Source: Bos javanicus (taxonomy: Eukaryota; Chordata; Mammalia; Artiodactyla; Bovidae). From it: a stretch of DNA of 64,000 bases. The position numbers were made by a program, and so were the translations under genes. Shown here piece after piece: positions 14,795 through 28,159 of this stretch. The first letter of the stretch is position 1. Each line of letters opens with the position of its first letter. The notes beneath the pieces are model-generated. The model saw only the letters and a program-made list of their open reading frames with translations, was not told the origin of the DNA and did no database searches. Location: positions 620,001 through 684,000 of the forward strand of contig NW_026893641.1 of NCBI RefSeq assembly GCF_032452875.1, written 5' to 3'.

Positions 14795-15593
14795 TGATCA
14801 GTGTATGATAGCAAACATGATCAGTGCATGATCAGTCACATGATCAGTGCCATTAAGTCACGTGATCACTACATGATAGTCATGTGATCAGTCCATGCTC
14901 AGTCACGGTATCAGTGCATGATCAGCCACGTGATCAGTGCATGATCAGTCACGTGATCAGTGTATGATCATCCACGTGATCAGTGCATGGGCAGTCATGT
15001 GATCAGTGCATGATATAGACGTGATCAGTGCATGATCAGTCACGTGATCAGTGCATGATCAGCCACGTGATCAGTGCATGATCAGTCACGTGATCAGTGC
15101 ATGATCAGTCACGTGATCAGTGCATGATCAGTCACGTGATCAGTGCATGATCAGCCACGTGATCAGTGCATGATAGCCACGTGATCAGTGCATGATCAGT
15201 CACGTGATCAGTGCATGATCAGCCACGTGATCAGTGCATGATCAGTCACGTGATCAGTGCATGATCAGCCACGTGATCAGTGCATGATAGCCACGTGATC
15301 AGTGCATGATCAGTCACGTGATCAGTGCATGATCAGTCACGTGATCAGTGCATGATCAGCCACGTGATCAGTGCATGATCAGCCACGTGATCAGTGCATG
15401 ATCAGCCACGTGATCAGTGCATGATCAGTTACGTGAGCAGTGTATGATCAGCCACGTGATCAGTGCATGGTCAGACACGTGAACAGTGTATGATCAGCCA
15501 CGTGATCAGTGCATGATATCCAAGTGATCAGTGCATGATCAATCACGTGATCAGTGTATGATCAGCCACGTGAACAGTGCATGCTCAGTCACG

Positions 15594-15843
15594 TGATCAG
15601 GGCCTGCTGAGCTGCGTGATTACTGTCTGCTCATCTGCTTGACAATTGCCAGCTGAGCTGCACGATTCCTGCCTGTCATCTGCTTGACAATTGCCAGCTG
15701 TGCTGCGTAATTCCTGCCTGCTCAGCTGCTTGATTATTGCCAGCTGAGCAGCATGATTCCTCACAGCTGAGTTCCATGATTATTGCCTGCTGACTTATGA
15801 TTCGTGCCTACTCAGCTCTTTGTTTATTGCCTCCAGAGGCACA
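15594..15843 (+). repeat. Diverged monomer tract, family A
   Basis: Full-length A tract with GACTTATGATT, the positional equivalent of the tracts at 7423 and 11505. Confidence 0.92.
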
Positions 15844-16835
15844 TGATCAGTGTATGATAGCAAACATGATCAGCGCATGATCAGTCACATGATCAGCGCC
15901 ATTAAGTCACGTGATCACTACATGATAGTCATGTGATCAGTCCATGCTCAGTCACGGTATCAGTGCATGATCAGCCACGTGATCAGTGCATGATCTGTCA
16001 CATGATTAGTGTATGATCATCCACGTGATCAGTGCATGTGCAGTCATGTGATCAGTGCATGATATAGACGTGATCAGTGCATGATCAGTCACGTGATCAG
16101 TGCATGATCAGTCACGTGATCAGTGCATGATCAGTCACGTGATCAGTGCATGATAGCCACGTGATCAGTGCATGATAGCCACGTGATCAGTGCATGATCA
16201 GTCACGTGATAGTGTGTGATCAGCCACGTGATCAGTGCATGATATCCACGTGATCAGTGCATGATAGCCACGTGATCAGTGCATGATCAGTCACGTGATC
16301 AGTGCATGATCAGTCACGTGATAGTGTGATCAGCCACGTGATCAGTGCATGATGAGCCACGTGATCAGTGCATGATCAATTACGTGATCAGTGCATGATC
16401 AGTCACGTGACAGTGCATGGTAGCTACGTGATCAGTGCATGATCAGCCACGTGATCAGTGCATGATAGCCACGTGATCAGTGCATGATCAGTCATGTGAT
16501 CAGTGTGTGATCAGCCACGTGATCAGTGCATGATCAGCCACGTGATCAGTGCATGATAGCCACGTGATCAGTGCATGATAGCCACGTGATCAGTGCATGA
16601 TCAGTCACGTGATCAGTGTGATCAGCCACGTGATCAGTGCATGATCATCACGTGATCAGTGCATGATCAGTTACGTGAGCAGTGTATGATCAGCCACGTG
16701 ATCAGTGCATGGTCAGACACGTGAACAGTGTATGATCAGCCACGTGATCAGTGCATGATATCCAAGTGATCAGTGCATGATCAATCACGTGATCAGTGTA
16801 TGATCAGCCACGTGAACAGTGCATGCTCAGTCACG

Positions 16836-17085
16836 TGATCAGGGCCTGCTGAGCTGCGTGATTACTGTCTGCTCATCTGCTTGACAATTGCCAGCTGAGC
16901 TGCACGATTCCTGCCTGTCATCTGCTTGACAATTGCCAGCTGTGCTGCGTAATTCCTGCCTGCTCAGCTGCTTGATTATTGCCAGCTGAGCAGCATGATT
17001 CCTCACAGCTGAGTTCCATGATTATTGCCTGCTGACTTTTGATTCGTGCCTACTCAGCTCTTTGTTTATTGCCTCCAGAGGCACA
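16836..17085 (+). repeat. Diverged monomer tract, family A
   Basis: Full-length A tract with GACTTTTGATT. It is the last tract still in register with the 4.1 kb unit. Confidence 0.92.
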
Positions 17086-18397
17086 TGATCAGTGTATGAT
17101 AGCAAACATGATCAGCGCATGATCAGTCACATGATCAGCGCCATTAAGTCACGTGATCACTACATGATAGTCATGTGATCAGTCCATGCTCAGTCACGGT
17201 ATCAGTGCATGATCAGCCACGTGATCAGTGCATGATCTGTCACATGATTAGTGTATGATCATCCACGTGATCAGTGCATGGGCAGTCATGTGATCAGTGC
17301 ATGATATAGACGTGATCAGTGCATGATCAGTCACGTGATCAGTGCATGATCAGTCACGTGATCAGTGCATGATCAGTCACGTGATCAGTGCATGATCAGC
17401 CACGTGATCAGTGCATGATAGCCACGTGATCAGTGCATGATCAGTCACGTGATAGTGCATGATCAGCCACGTGATCAGTGCATGATAGCCACGTGATCAG
17501 TGCATGATAGCCACGTGATCAGTGCATGATCAGTCACGTGATCAGTGCATGATCAGTCACGTGATCGTGTGATCAGCCACGTGATCAGTGCATGATCAGC
17601 CACGTGATCAGTGCATGATCAATTACGTGATCAGTGCATGATCAGTCACGTGATCAGTGCATGGTAGCTACGTGATCAGTGCATGATCAGCCACGTGATC
17701 AGTGCATGATAGCCACGTGATCAGTGCATGATCAGTCACGTGATCAGTGTGTGATCAGCCACGTGATCAGTGCATGATCATCCACGTGATCAGTGCATGA
17801 TAGCCACGTGATCAGTGCATGATAGCCACGTGATCAGTGCATGATCAGTCACGTGATCAGTGCATGATCAGCCACGTGATCAGTGCATGATCAATTACGT
17901 GATCAGTGCATGATCAGTCACGTGATCAGTACATGGTTGCTACGTGATCAGTGCATGATCAGCCACGTGATCAGTGCATGATAGCCACGTGATCAGTGCA
18001 TGATCAGTCACGTGATCAGTGCATGATCAGTCACGTGATCAGTGCATGATCATTTACGTGATCAGTGCATGATCAGTCACGTGACCAGTATATGATAGCC
18101 ACGTGATCAGTGCATGACAGCCACGTGATCAGTGCATGATAGCCACGTGATGTGTGCATGATCAGTCACGTGATCAGTGCATGATCAGCCACGTGATCAG
18201 TGCATGATAGCCACGTGATCAGTGCATGATCAGTTACGTGAGCAGTGTATGATCAGCCACGTGATCAGTGCATGGTCAGACACGTGAACAGTGTATGATC
18301 AGCCACGTGATCAGTGCATGATATCCAAGTGATCAGTGCATGATCATCACGTGATCAGTGTATGATCAGCCACGTGAACAGTGCATGCTCAGTCACG

Positions 18398-18644
18398 TGA
18401 TCTGGGCCTGCTGAGCTGCGTGATTACTGTCTGCTCATCTGCTTGACAATTGCCAGCTGAGCTGCACGATTCCTGCCTGTCATCTGCTTGACAATTGCCA
18501 GCTGTGCTGCGTAATTCCTGCCTGCTCAGCTGCTTGATTATTGCCAGCTGAGCAGCATGATTCCTCACAGCTGAGTTCCATGATTATTGCCTGCTGACTG
18601 ATTCGTGCCTACTCAGCTCTTTGTTTATTGCCTCCAGAGGCACA
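18398..18644 (+). repeat. Diverged monomer tract, family A with a B-like marker
   Basis: A-family by TTGTTTATT and downstream CCATTAAG, but with the short CTGACTGATTCG seen in B tracts and ATCTGGGCCTG at its left end. This mosaic of A and B markers fits gene conversion or a crossover within the tract. Confidence 0.88.
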
Positions 18645-19395
18645 TGATCAGTGTATGATAGCAAACATGATCAGCGCATGATCAGTCACATGATCAGCGC
18701 CATTAAGTCACGTGATCACTACATGATAGTCATGTGATCAGTCCATGCTCAGTCACGGTATCAGTGCATGATCAGCCACGTGATCAGTGCATGATCAGCC
18801 ACGTGATCAGTGCATGATAGCCATGTGATCAGTGCATGATCAGTCACGTGATCAGTGCATGATCAGCCAGGTGATCAGTGCATGATCAGTCACCTGATGG
18901 GTGTATGATCAGTCACGTGACCAGTACATGGTAGCTACATGATCATTGCATGATCAGCCACGTGAGTAGTGCATGATAGCCACGTGATCAGTGCATGATC
19001 AGTCACGTGATCAGTGCATGATCAGCCATGTGATCAGTGCATGATCAGGCACGTGATCAGTGCATGATCAGCCACGTGATCAGTGCATGATAGCCACGTG
19101 ATCAGTGCATGATCAGTCACGTGATCAGTGCATGATCAGTCACGTGATCAGTGCATGATCAGCCACGTGATCAGTGCATGATCAGCCACGTGATCAGTGC
19201 ATGATCATCACGTGATCAGTGCATGATCAGTCACGTGATCAGTGCATGATCAGCCACGTGATCAGTGCATGATCAGACACGTGATCAGTGCATGATCAGC
19301 CACGTGATCAGTGCATGATATCCACGTGATCAGTGCATGATCAGTCACGTGATCAGTGTATGATCAGCCACGTGAACAGTGCATGCTCAGTCACG

Positions 19396-19642
19396 TGATC
19401 AGGGCCTGATGAGCTGCGTGATTACTGTCTGCTCATCTGCTTGACAATTGCCAGCTGAGCTGCACGATTCCTGCCTGTCATCTGCTTGACAATTGCCACC
19501 TGTGCTGCATAATTCCTGCCTGCTCATCTGCTTGATTATTGCCAGCTGAGCAGCATGATTTCTCAGAGCTGAGTTCCATGATTATAGCCTGCTGACTGAT
19601 TCGTGCCTACTCAGCTCTTTGTTCATTGCCTCCAGAGGCACA
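19396..19642 (+). repeat. Diverged monomer tract, family B
   Basis: B tract with CCACCTGTGC, CTGCATAATT, CTCATCTGCTTG, TCTCAGAGCTG and TTGTTCATT, followed by GATAAGCC. ATTATAGCCTGC and GACACCAAACATG are private changes. Confidence 0.92.
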
Positions 19643-22481
19643 TGATCAGTGTATGACACCAAACATGATCAGTGCATGATCAGTCACATGATCAGTGCAT
19701 GATAAGCCACGTGATCAGTGCATGATCAGTATGTGATCAGTGCATGATCAGTCACGTGATCAGTGCATGGTAGCTGTGATCAGTGCATGATCAGCCACGT
19801 GATCAGTGCATGATAGCCACGTGATCAGTGCATGATAGCCACGTGATCAGTGCATGATCAGTCACGTGATCAGTGCATGATCAGCCACGTGATCAGTGCA
19901 TGATAGCCACGTGATCAGTGCATGATAGCCACGTGATCAGTGCATGATCATTCACGTGATCAGTGCATGATCAGTCACGTGATCAGTGTGTGATCAGCCA
20001 CGTGATCAGTGCATGATCAGCCACGTGATCAGTGCATGATCAGTCACGTGATCAGTGCATGATCAGTCACGTGACCAGTACATGGTAGCTACGTGATCAT
20101 TGCATGATCAGCCACGTGATCAGTGCATGATAGCCACGTGATCAGTGCATGATCAGCCACGTGATCAGTGCATGATCAGTCACGTGATCAGTGCATGATC
20201 AGCCACGTGATCAGTGCATGATAGCCACGTGATCAGTGCATGATAGCCACGTGATCAGTGCATGATCAGCCACGTGATCAGTGCATGATCAGTCACGTGA
20301 TCAGTGCATGATCAGCCACGTGATCAGTGCATGATCAATTACGTGATCAGTGCATGATCAGTCACGTGATCAGTGCATGATAGCTACGTGATCAGTGCAT
20401 GATCAGCCACGTGATCAGTGCATGATAGCCACGTGATCAGTGCATGATCAGTCACGTGATCAGTGCATGATAGCTGCATGATCATCATGCATCAGCCACG
20501 TGATCAGTGCATGATAGCCACGTGATCAGTGCATGATCAGCCACGTGATCAGTGCATGATCAGTCACGTGATCAGTGCATGATCAGCCACGTGATCAGTG
20601 CATGATAGTCACGTGATCAGTGCATGATCAGCCACGTGATCAGTGCATGATAGCCACGTGATCAGTGCATGATCAGTCACGTGATCAGTGCATGATCAGT
20701 CACGTGATCAGTGCATGATCAGCCACGTGATCAGTGCATGATCAGCCACGTGATCAGTGCATGATCAGTCACGTGATCAGTGCATGATCAGCCACGTGAT
20801 CAGTGCATGATCAGTCACGTGATCAGTGCATGATCAGTCACGTGACCAGTACATGGTAGCTACGTGATCAGTGCATGATCAGCCACGTGATCAGTGCATG
20901 ATAGCCACGTGATCAGTGCATGATCAGTCACGTGATCAGTGCATGATCAGTCATGTGATCAGTGCATGATCAGGCACGTGATCAGTGCATGATCAGCCAC
21001 GTGATCAGTGCATGATAGCCACGTGATCAGTGCATGATCAGTCACGTGATCAGTGCATGATCAGTCACGTGATCAGTGCATGATCAGTCACGTGATCAGT
21101 GCATGATCAGCCACGTGATCAGTGCATGATCAGTCACGTGATCAGTGCATGGTAGCTACGTGATCATTGCATGATCAGCCACGTGATCAGTGCATGATAG
21201 CCACGTGATCAGTGCATGATCAGTCACGTGATCAGTGCATGATCAGTCACGTGATCAGTGCATGATCAGTCACGTGATCAGTGCATGATCAATCACGTGA
21301 TCAGTGCATGATCAGTCACGTGATCAGTACATGGTAGCTACGTGATCATTGCATGATCAGCCACGTGATCAGTGCATGATAGCCACGTGATCAGTGCATG
21401 ATCAGTCACATGATCAGTGCATGATCATCCACGTGATCAGTGCATGATCAGTCATGTGATCAGTGCATGATGTAGACGTGATCAGTGCATGATCAGTCAC
21501 GTGATCAGTGCATGATCAGCCACGTGATCAGTGCATGATCAGCCACGTGATCAGTGCATGATAGCCAGTGATCAGTGCATGATCAGTCACGTGATCAGTG
21601 CATGATCAGCCACGTGATCAGTGCATGATAGCCACGTGATCAGTGCATGATCAGTCACGTGATCAGTGCATGATCAGTCACGTGATCAGTGCATGATCAG
21701 CCACGTGATCAGTGCATGATCAGCCACGTGATCAGTGCATGATCAGTCACGTGATCAGTGCATGATCAGTCACGTGATCAGTGCATGATCAGTCACGTGA
21801 TCAGTGCATGATCAGCCACGTGATCAGTGCATGATAGCCACGTGATCAGTGCATGATCAGTCACGTGATCAGTGCATGATCAGTCACGTGATCAGTGCAT
21901 GATCAGCCACGTGATCAGTGCATGATCAGCCACGTGATCAGTGCATGATCAGCCACGTGATCAGTGCATGATCAGCCACGTGATCAGTGCATGATCAGTC
22001 ACGTGATCAGTACATGATCAGTCACGTGAACAGTGCATGATCATTTACGTGATCTGTGCATGATCAGTCACGTGACCAGTATATGGTAGCTACGTGATCA
22101 TTCCATGACGAGCCACGTGAGCAGTGCATGATAGCCACGTGATGTGTGCATGATCAGTTACGTGAGCAGAGTATGATCAGCCACGTGATCAGTGCATGAG
22201 TGCCACGTGATCAGTGCATGATATGTCACGTGACAGGTGTGTGATCAGCCACGTGAACAGTGCATGTTCAGCCACGTGATCAGTGCATGATAGCCACGTG
22301 ATCAGTGCATGATCAGTTACGTGAGCAGTGTATGATCAGCCACGTGATCAGTGCATGGTCAGACACGTGAACAGTGTATGATCAGCCACGTGATCAGTGC
22401 ATGATATCCAAGTGACCAGTGCATGATCAATCACGTGATCAGTGTATGATCAGCCACGTGAACAGTGCATGCTCAGTCACG
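19643..22481 (+). repeat. Core monomer array, tract-free 2.8 kb
   Basis: Long run of core monomers with few variants, mostly the local order GCCACG, TAGCCACG, GTCACG, GTCACG. An irregular stretch near 20470-20490 (GCTGCATGATCATCATGCATC) lacks CACGTG in two monomers. From about 22010 it passes into the variant-rich flank that precedes a diverged tract. No gene is seen. Confidence 0.93.
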
Positions 22482-22732
22482 TGATCTGGGCCTGCTGAGC
22501 TGCGTGATTACTGTCTGCTCATCTGCTTGACAATTGCCAGCTGAGCTGCACGATTCCTGCCTGTCATCTGCTTGACAATTGCCAGCTGTGCTGCGTAATT
22601 CCTGCCTGCTCAGCTGCTTGATTATTGCCAGCTGAGCAGCATGATTCCTCACACCTGAGTTCCATGATTATTGCCTGCTGACTGTTTGATTCGTGCCTAC
22701 TCAGCTCTTTGTTTATTGCCTCCAGAGGCACA
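22482..22732 (+). repeat. Diverged monomer tract, family A
   Basis: Full-length A tract with GACTGTTTGATT. TCACACCTGAG replaces TCACAGCTGAG, which changes one residue in the open minus-strand frame 22564-22752. ATCTGGGCCTG is shared with the tract at 18398. Confidence 0.92.
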
Positions 22733-25700
22733 TGATCAGTGTATGATAGCAAACATGATCAGCGCATGATCAGCGCCATTAAGTCACGTGATCACTACAT
22801 GATAGTCATGTGATCAGTCCATGTTCAGTCACGGTATCAGTGCATGATCAGCCACGTGATCAGTGCATGATCAGCCACGTGATCAGTTCATGATAGCCAT
22901 GTGATCAGTGCATGATATGTCACGTGATCAGTGCATGATCAGTCAGGTGATCAGTGCATGATCAGCCACGTGATCAGTGCATGATCAGTCACCTGATGGG
23001 TGTATGATCAGTCACGTGACCAGTACATGGTAGCTACATGATCATTGCATGATCAGCCACGTGAGTAGTGCATGATAGCCACGTGATCAGTGCATGATCA
23101 GTCACGTGATCAGTGCATGATCAGTCATGTGATCAGTGCATGATCAGGCACGTGATCAGTGCATGATCAGCCACGTGATCAGTGCATGATAGCCACGTGA
23201 TCAGTGCATGATCAGTCACGTGATCAGTGCATGATCAGTCACGTGATCAGTGCATGATCAGCCACGTGATCAGTGCATGATCAGCCACGTGATCAGTGCA
23301 TGATCAATTACGTGATCAGTGCATGATCAGTCACGTGATCAGTGCATGGTAGCTACGTGATCAGTGCATGATCAGCCACGTGATCAGTGCATGATAGCCA
23401 CGTGATCAGTGCATGATCAGTCACGTGATCAGTGCATGATCAGTCACGTGATCAGTGCATGATCAGTCACGTGATCAGTGCATGATCAATTACGTGATCA
23501 GTGCATGATCAGTCACGTGATCAGTGCATGATAGCTACGTGATCAGTGCATGATCAGCCACGTGATCAGTGCATGATAGCCACGTGATCAGTGCATGATC
23601 AGTCACGTGATCAGTGCATGATCATCCACGTGATCAGTGCATGATCAGTCACGTGATCAGTGCATGATATAGACGTGATCAGTGCATGATCAGTCACGTG
23701 ATCAGTGCATGATCAGCCACGTGATCAGTGCATGATAGCCACGTGATCAGTGCATGATAGCCAGTGATCAGTGCATGATCAGTCACGTGATCAGTGCATG
23801 ATCAGCCACGTGATCAGTGCATGATAGCCACGTGATCAGTGCATGATCAGTCACGTGATCAGTGCATGATCAGTCACGTGATCAGTGCATGATCAGCCAC
23901 GTGATCAGTGCATGATCAGTCACGTGATCAGTGCATGATCAGCCACGTGATCAGTGCATGATCAGTCACGTGATCAGTGCATGATCAGCCACGTGATCAG
24001 TGCATGATCAGTCACGTGATCAGTGCATGATCAGCCACGTGATCAGTGCATGATCAGTCACGTGATCAGTGCATGATAGCCCGTGATCAGTGCATGATCA
24101 GTCACGTGATCAGTGCATGATCAGTCACGTGATCAGTGCATGATAGCCACGTGATCAGTGCATGATCAGCCACGTGATCAGTGCATGATCAGTCACGTGA
24201 TCAGTGCATGATCAGTCACGTGATCAGTGCATGATCAGCCACGTGATCAGTGCATGATGAGCCACGTGATCAGTGCATGATCAATCGTGATCAGTGCATG
24301 ATCAGTCACGTGACCAGTACATGGTAGCTACGTGATCATTGCATGATCAGCCACGTGATCAGTGCATGATAGCCACGTGATCAGTGCATGATCAGTCACA
24401 TGATCAGTGCATGATCATCCACGTGATCAGTGCATGATCAGTCACGTGATCAGTGCATGATATAGACGTGATCAGTGCATGATCAGTCACGTGATCAGTG
24501 CATGATCAGCCACGTGATCAGTGCATGATAGCCACGTGATCAGTGCATGATAGCCAGTGATCAGTGCATGATCAGTCACGTGATCAGTGCATGATCAGCC
24601 ACGTGATCAGTGCATGATAGCCACGTGATCAGTGCATGATCAGTCACGTGATCAGTGCATGATCAGTCACGTGATCAGTGCATGATCAGCCACGTGATCA
24701 GTGCATGATCAGCCACGTGATCAGTGCATGATCAGTCACGTGATCAGTGCATGATCAGCCACGTGATCAGTGCATGATCAGTCACGTGATCAGTGCATGA
24801 TCAGCCACGTGATCAGTGCATGATCAGTCACGTGATCAGTGCATGATAGCCCGTGATCAGTGCATGATCAGTCACGTGATCAGTGCATGATCAGTCACGT
24901 GATCAGTGCATGATAGCCACGTGATCAGTGCATGATCAGCCACGTGATCAGTGCATGATAGCCACGTGATCAGTGCATGATCAGCCACGTGATCAGTGCA
25001 TGATCAGCCACGTGATCAGTGCATGATAGCCACGTGATCAGTGCATGATCAGTCACGTGATCAGTGCATGATCAGTCACGTGATCAGTGCATGATCAGCC
25101 ACGTGATCAGTGCATGATAGCCACGTGATCAGTGCATGATCAGTCACGTGATCAGTGCATGATCAGTCACGTGACAGTACATGGTAGCTACATGATCAGT
25201 GCATGATCAGCCACGTGATCAGTGCATGATAGCCACGTGATCAGTGCATGATCAGTCACGTGATCAGTGCATGATCAGCCACGTGATCAGTGCATGATCA
25301 GTCACATGATCAGTGCATGATCATCCACGTGATCAGTGCATGATCAGTCATGTGATCAGTGCATGATCAGACGTGATCAGTGCATGATCAGTACGTGATC
25401 AGTGCATGATAGCCACGTGATCAGTGCATGATCAGTCACGTGATCAGTGCATGATCATTCACGTGACAGTGCATGGTAGTACATGATCAGTGCATGATCA
25501 GCCACGTGATCAGTGCATGATAGCCACGTGATCAGTGCATGATCAGCCACGTGATCAGTGCATGATCAGTCACGTGATCAGTGCATGATCAGCCACGTGA
25601 TCAGTGCATGATCAATCGTGATCAGTGCATGATCAGTCACGTGATCAGTGCATGAGCTGCGTGATCAGTGCATGATCAGCCACGTGATCAGTGCATGATA

Positions 25701-26340
25701 GCCACGTGATCAGTGCATGATCAGTCACGTGATCAGTGCATGATCAGTCACGTGATCAGTACATGGTAGCTACGTGATCATTGCATGATCAGCCACGTGA
25801 TCAGTGCATGATAGCCACGTGATCAGTGCATGATCAGTCACGTGATCAGTGCATGATCAGTCACGTGATCAGTGCATGGTAGCTGCGTGATCATGCATGA
25901 TCAGCCACGTGATCAGTGCATGATAGCCACGTGATCAGTGCATGATCAGTCACGTGATCAGTGCATGATCAGTCACGTGATCAGTGCATGATCAGCCACG
26001 TGATCAGTGCATGATCAGTCACGTGATCAGTGCATGATCAGTCACGTGATCAGTGCATGATAGCTACGTGATCAGTGCATGATCAGCCACGTGATCAGTG
26101 CATGATAGCCACGTGATCAGTGCATGATCAGCCACGTGATCAGTGCATGATCAGTCACGTGATCAGTGCATGATCAGCCACGTGATCAGTGCATGATAGC
26201 CACGTGATCAGTGCATGACAATTACGTGATCAGTGCATGATCAGTCACGTGATCAGTGCATGATAGCCACGTGATCAGTGCATGATCAGTCACGTGATCA
26301 GTGTATGATCAGCCACGTGAACAGTGCATGCTCAGTCACG
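22733..26340 (+). repeat. Core monomer array, longest tract-free stretch (3.6 kb)
   Basis: The largest interval without a diverged tract. It is near-uniform core with recurrent small variants: AGCCCGTGATC near 24079 and 24848, AGCCAGTGATC near 23760 and 24554, and ATAGACG near 23667 and 24471. Paired recurrences about 770-800 bases apart suggest a local duplication. No gene is seen. Confidence 0.92.
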
Positions 26341-26584
26341 TGATCAGGGCCTGCTGAGCTGCGTGATTACTGTCTGCTCATCTGCTTGACAATTGCCAGC
26401 TGAGCTGCACGATTCCTGCCTGTCATCTGCTTGACAATTGCCAGCTGTGCTGCATAATTCCTGCCTGCTCATCTGCTTGATTATTGCCAGCTGAGCAGCA
26501 TGATTTCTCACAGCTGAGTTCCATGATTATTGCCTGACTGATTCGTGCCTACTCAGCTCTTTGTTCATTGCCTCCAGAGGCACA
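26341..26584 (+). repeat. Diverged monomer tract, family B
   Basis: B tract with CTGCATAATT, TCTCACAGCTG, GCCTGACTGATTCG (one trinucleotide shorter than the 1291 tract) and TTGTTCATT, followed by GATAAGCC. The next tract starts 1,376 bases on. Confidence 0.92.
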
Positions 26585-27716
26585 TGATCAGTGTATGACA
26601 GAAACATGATCAGCACATGATCAGTCACATGATCAATGCATGATAAGCCACGTGATCAGTGCATGATCAATCACGTGATCAGTGCATGATCAGTCATGTG
26701 ATCAGTGCATGGTAGCTGCGTGATCAGTGCATGATCAGCCACGTGATCAGTGCATGATCAGTCACGTGATCAGTGCATGATCAGCCACGTGATCAGTGCA
26801 TGATCAGTCACGTGATCAGTGCATGATAGCTACGTGATCAGTGCATGATCAGCCACGTGATCAGTGCATGATAGCCACGTGATCAGTGCATGATCAGCCA
26901 CGTGATCAGTGCATGATAGCCACGTGATCAGTGCATGATCAGTCACGTGATACGTGTGTGATCAGCCACGTGATCAGTGCATGATATCCACGTGATCAGT
27001 GCATGATAGCCACGTGATCAGTGCATGATAGTCACGTGATCAGTGCATGATCAGTCACGTGATACAGTGTGATCAGCCACGTGATCAGTGCATGATGAGC
27101 CACGTGATCAGTGCATGATCAATTACGTGATCAGTGCATGATCAGTCACGTGACCAGTACATGGTTGCTACGTGATCGTTGCATGATCAGCCACGTGAGC
27201 AGTGCATGATAGCCACGTGATCAGTGCATGATCAGTCACGTGATCAGTGCATGATCAGTCACGTGAACAGTGCATGATCATTTACGTGATCAGTGCATGA
27301 TCAGTCACGTGACCAGTATATGGTAGCTTCATGATCATTCATGACGAGCCACGTGAGCAGTGCATGATAGCCACGTGATGTGTGCATGATCAGTCACGTG
27401 ATCAGAGTATGATCAGCCACGTGATCAGTGCATGAGTGCCACGTGATCAGTGCATGATATGTCACGTGACAGTGTGTGATCAGCCACGTGAACAGTGCAT
27501 GTTCAGCCACGTGATCAGTGCATGATAGCCACGTGATCAGTGCATGATCAGTTACGTGATCAGTGTATGATCAGCCACGTGATCAGTGCATGGTCAGACA
27601 CGTGAACAGTGTATGATCAGCCACGTGATCAGTGCATGATATCCAAGTGATCAGTGCATGATCAATCACGTGATCAGTGTATGATCAGCCACGTGAACAG
27701 TGCATGCTCAGTCACG

Positions 27717-27876
27717 TGATCAGGGCCTGCTGAGCTGCGTGATTACTGTCTGCTCATCTGCTTGACAATTGCCAGCTGAGCTGCACGATTCCTGCCTGTC
27801 ATCTGCTTGACAATTGCCAGCTGTGCTGTCTAATTCCTGCCTGCTCAGCTGCTTGATTATTGCCAGCTGAGCAGCA
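27717..27876 (+). repeat. Truncated diverged tract T
   Basis: The first ~160 bases of a tract (7 monomers), ending at GAGCAGCA. It then joins through TGATTCACG to a TGAACAGTGCATG monomer, and a complete tract begins 192 bases after its own start. CTGTCTAATT is private to this copy. Confidence 0.92.
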
Positions 27877-27908
27877 TGATTCACGTGAACAGTGCATGCT
27901 CAGTCACG

Positions 27909-28159
27909 TGATCAGGGCCTGCTGAGCTGCGTGATTACTGTCTGCTCATCTGCTTGACAATTGCCAGCTGAGCTGCACGATTCCTGCCTGTCATCTGCTT
28001 GACAATTGCCAGCTGTGCTGCGTAATTCCTGCCTGCTCAGCTGCTTGATTATTGCCAGCTGAGCAGCATGATTCCTCACAGCTGAGTTCCATGATTATTG
28101 CCTGCTGACTGTTTGATTCGTGCCTACTCAGCTCTTTGTTTATTGCCTCCAGAGGCACA
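27909..28159 (+). repeat. Diverged monomer tract, family A
   Basis: Full-length A tract directly downstream of T. It has GACTGTTTGATT (frame 27991-28179 open) and, downstream, CCATTAAG. Confidence 0.93.

Larger units (their letters stand above)
4464..18397 (+). repeat. Higher-order repeat domain, ~4.08 kb unit
   Basis: Tracts recur in the order S-A-A. The anchor GCTGCGTGAT falls at 6437, 10519 and 14608 (S), at 7440, 11522 and 15611 (first A), and at 4481, 8684, 12768 and 16853 (second A). Spacings between equivalents are 4082/4089, 4082/4089 and 4203/4084/4085. Near-constant offsets across three independent markers show that the ~4.085 kb unit was amplified as a block. The left edge is ~120 bases long and the last copy is ~280 bases short. 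Confidence 0.93.
14591..18397 (+). repeat. Higher-order unit, copy 3 (3.81 kb, shortened)
   Basis: Starts like copies 1 and 2 (S at 14591, A at 15594, A at 16836, offset 4,083-4,089), then ends about 280 bases early at a full-length A tract instead of S. This is the right-hand limit of the 4.1 kb domain. Confidence 0.85.
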
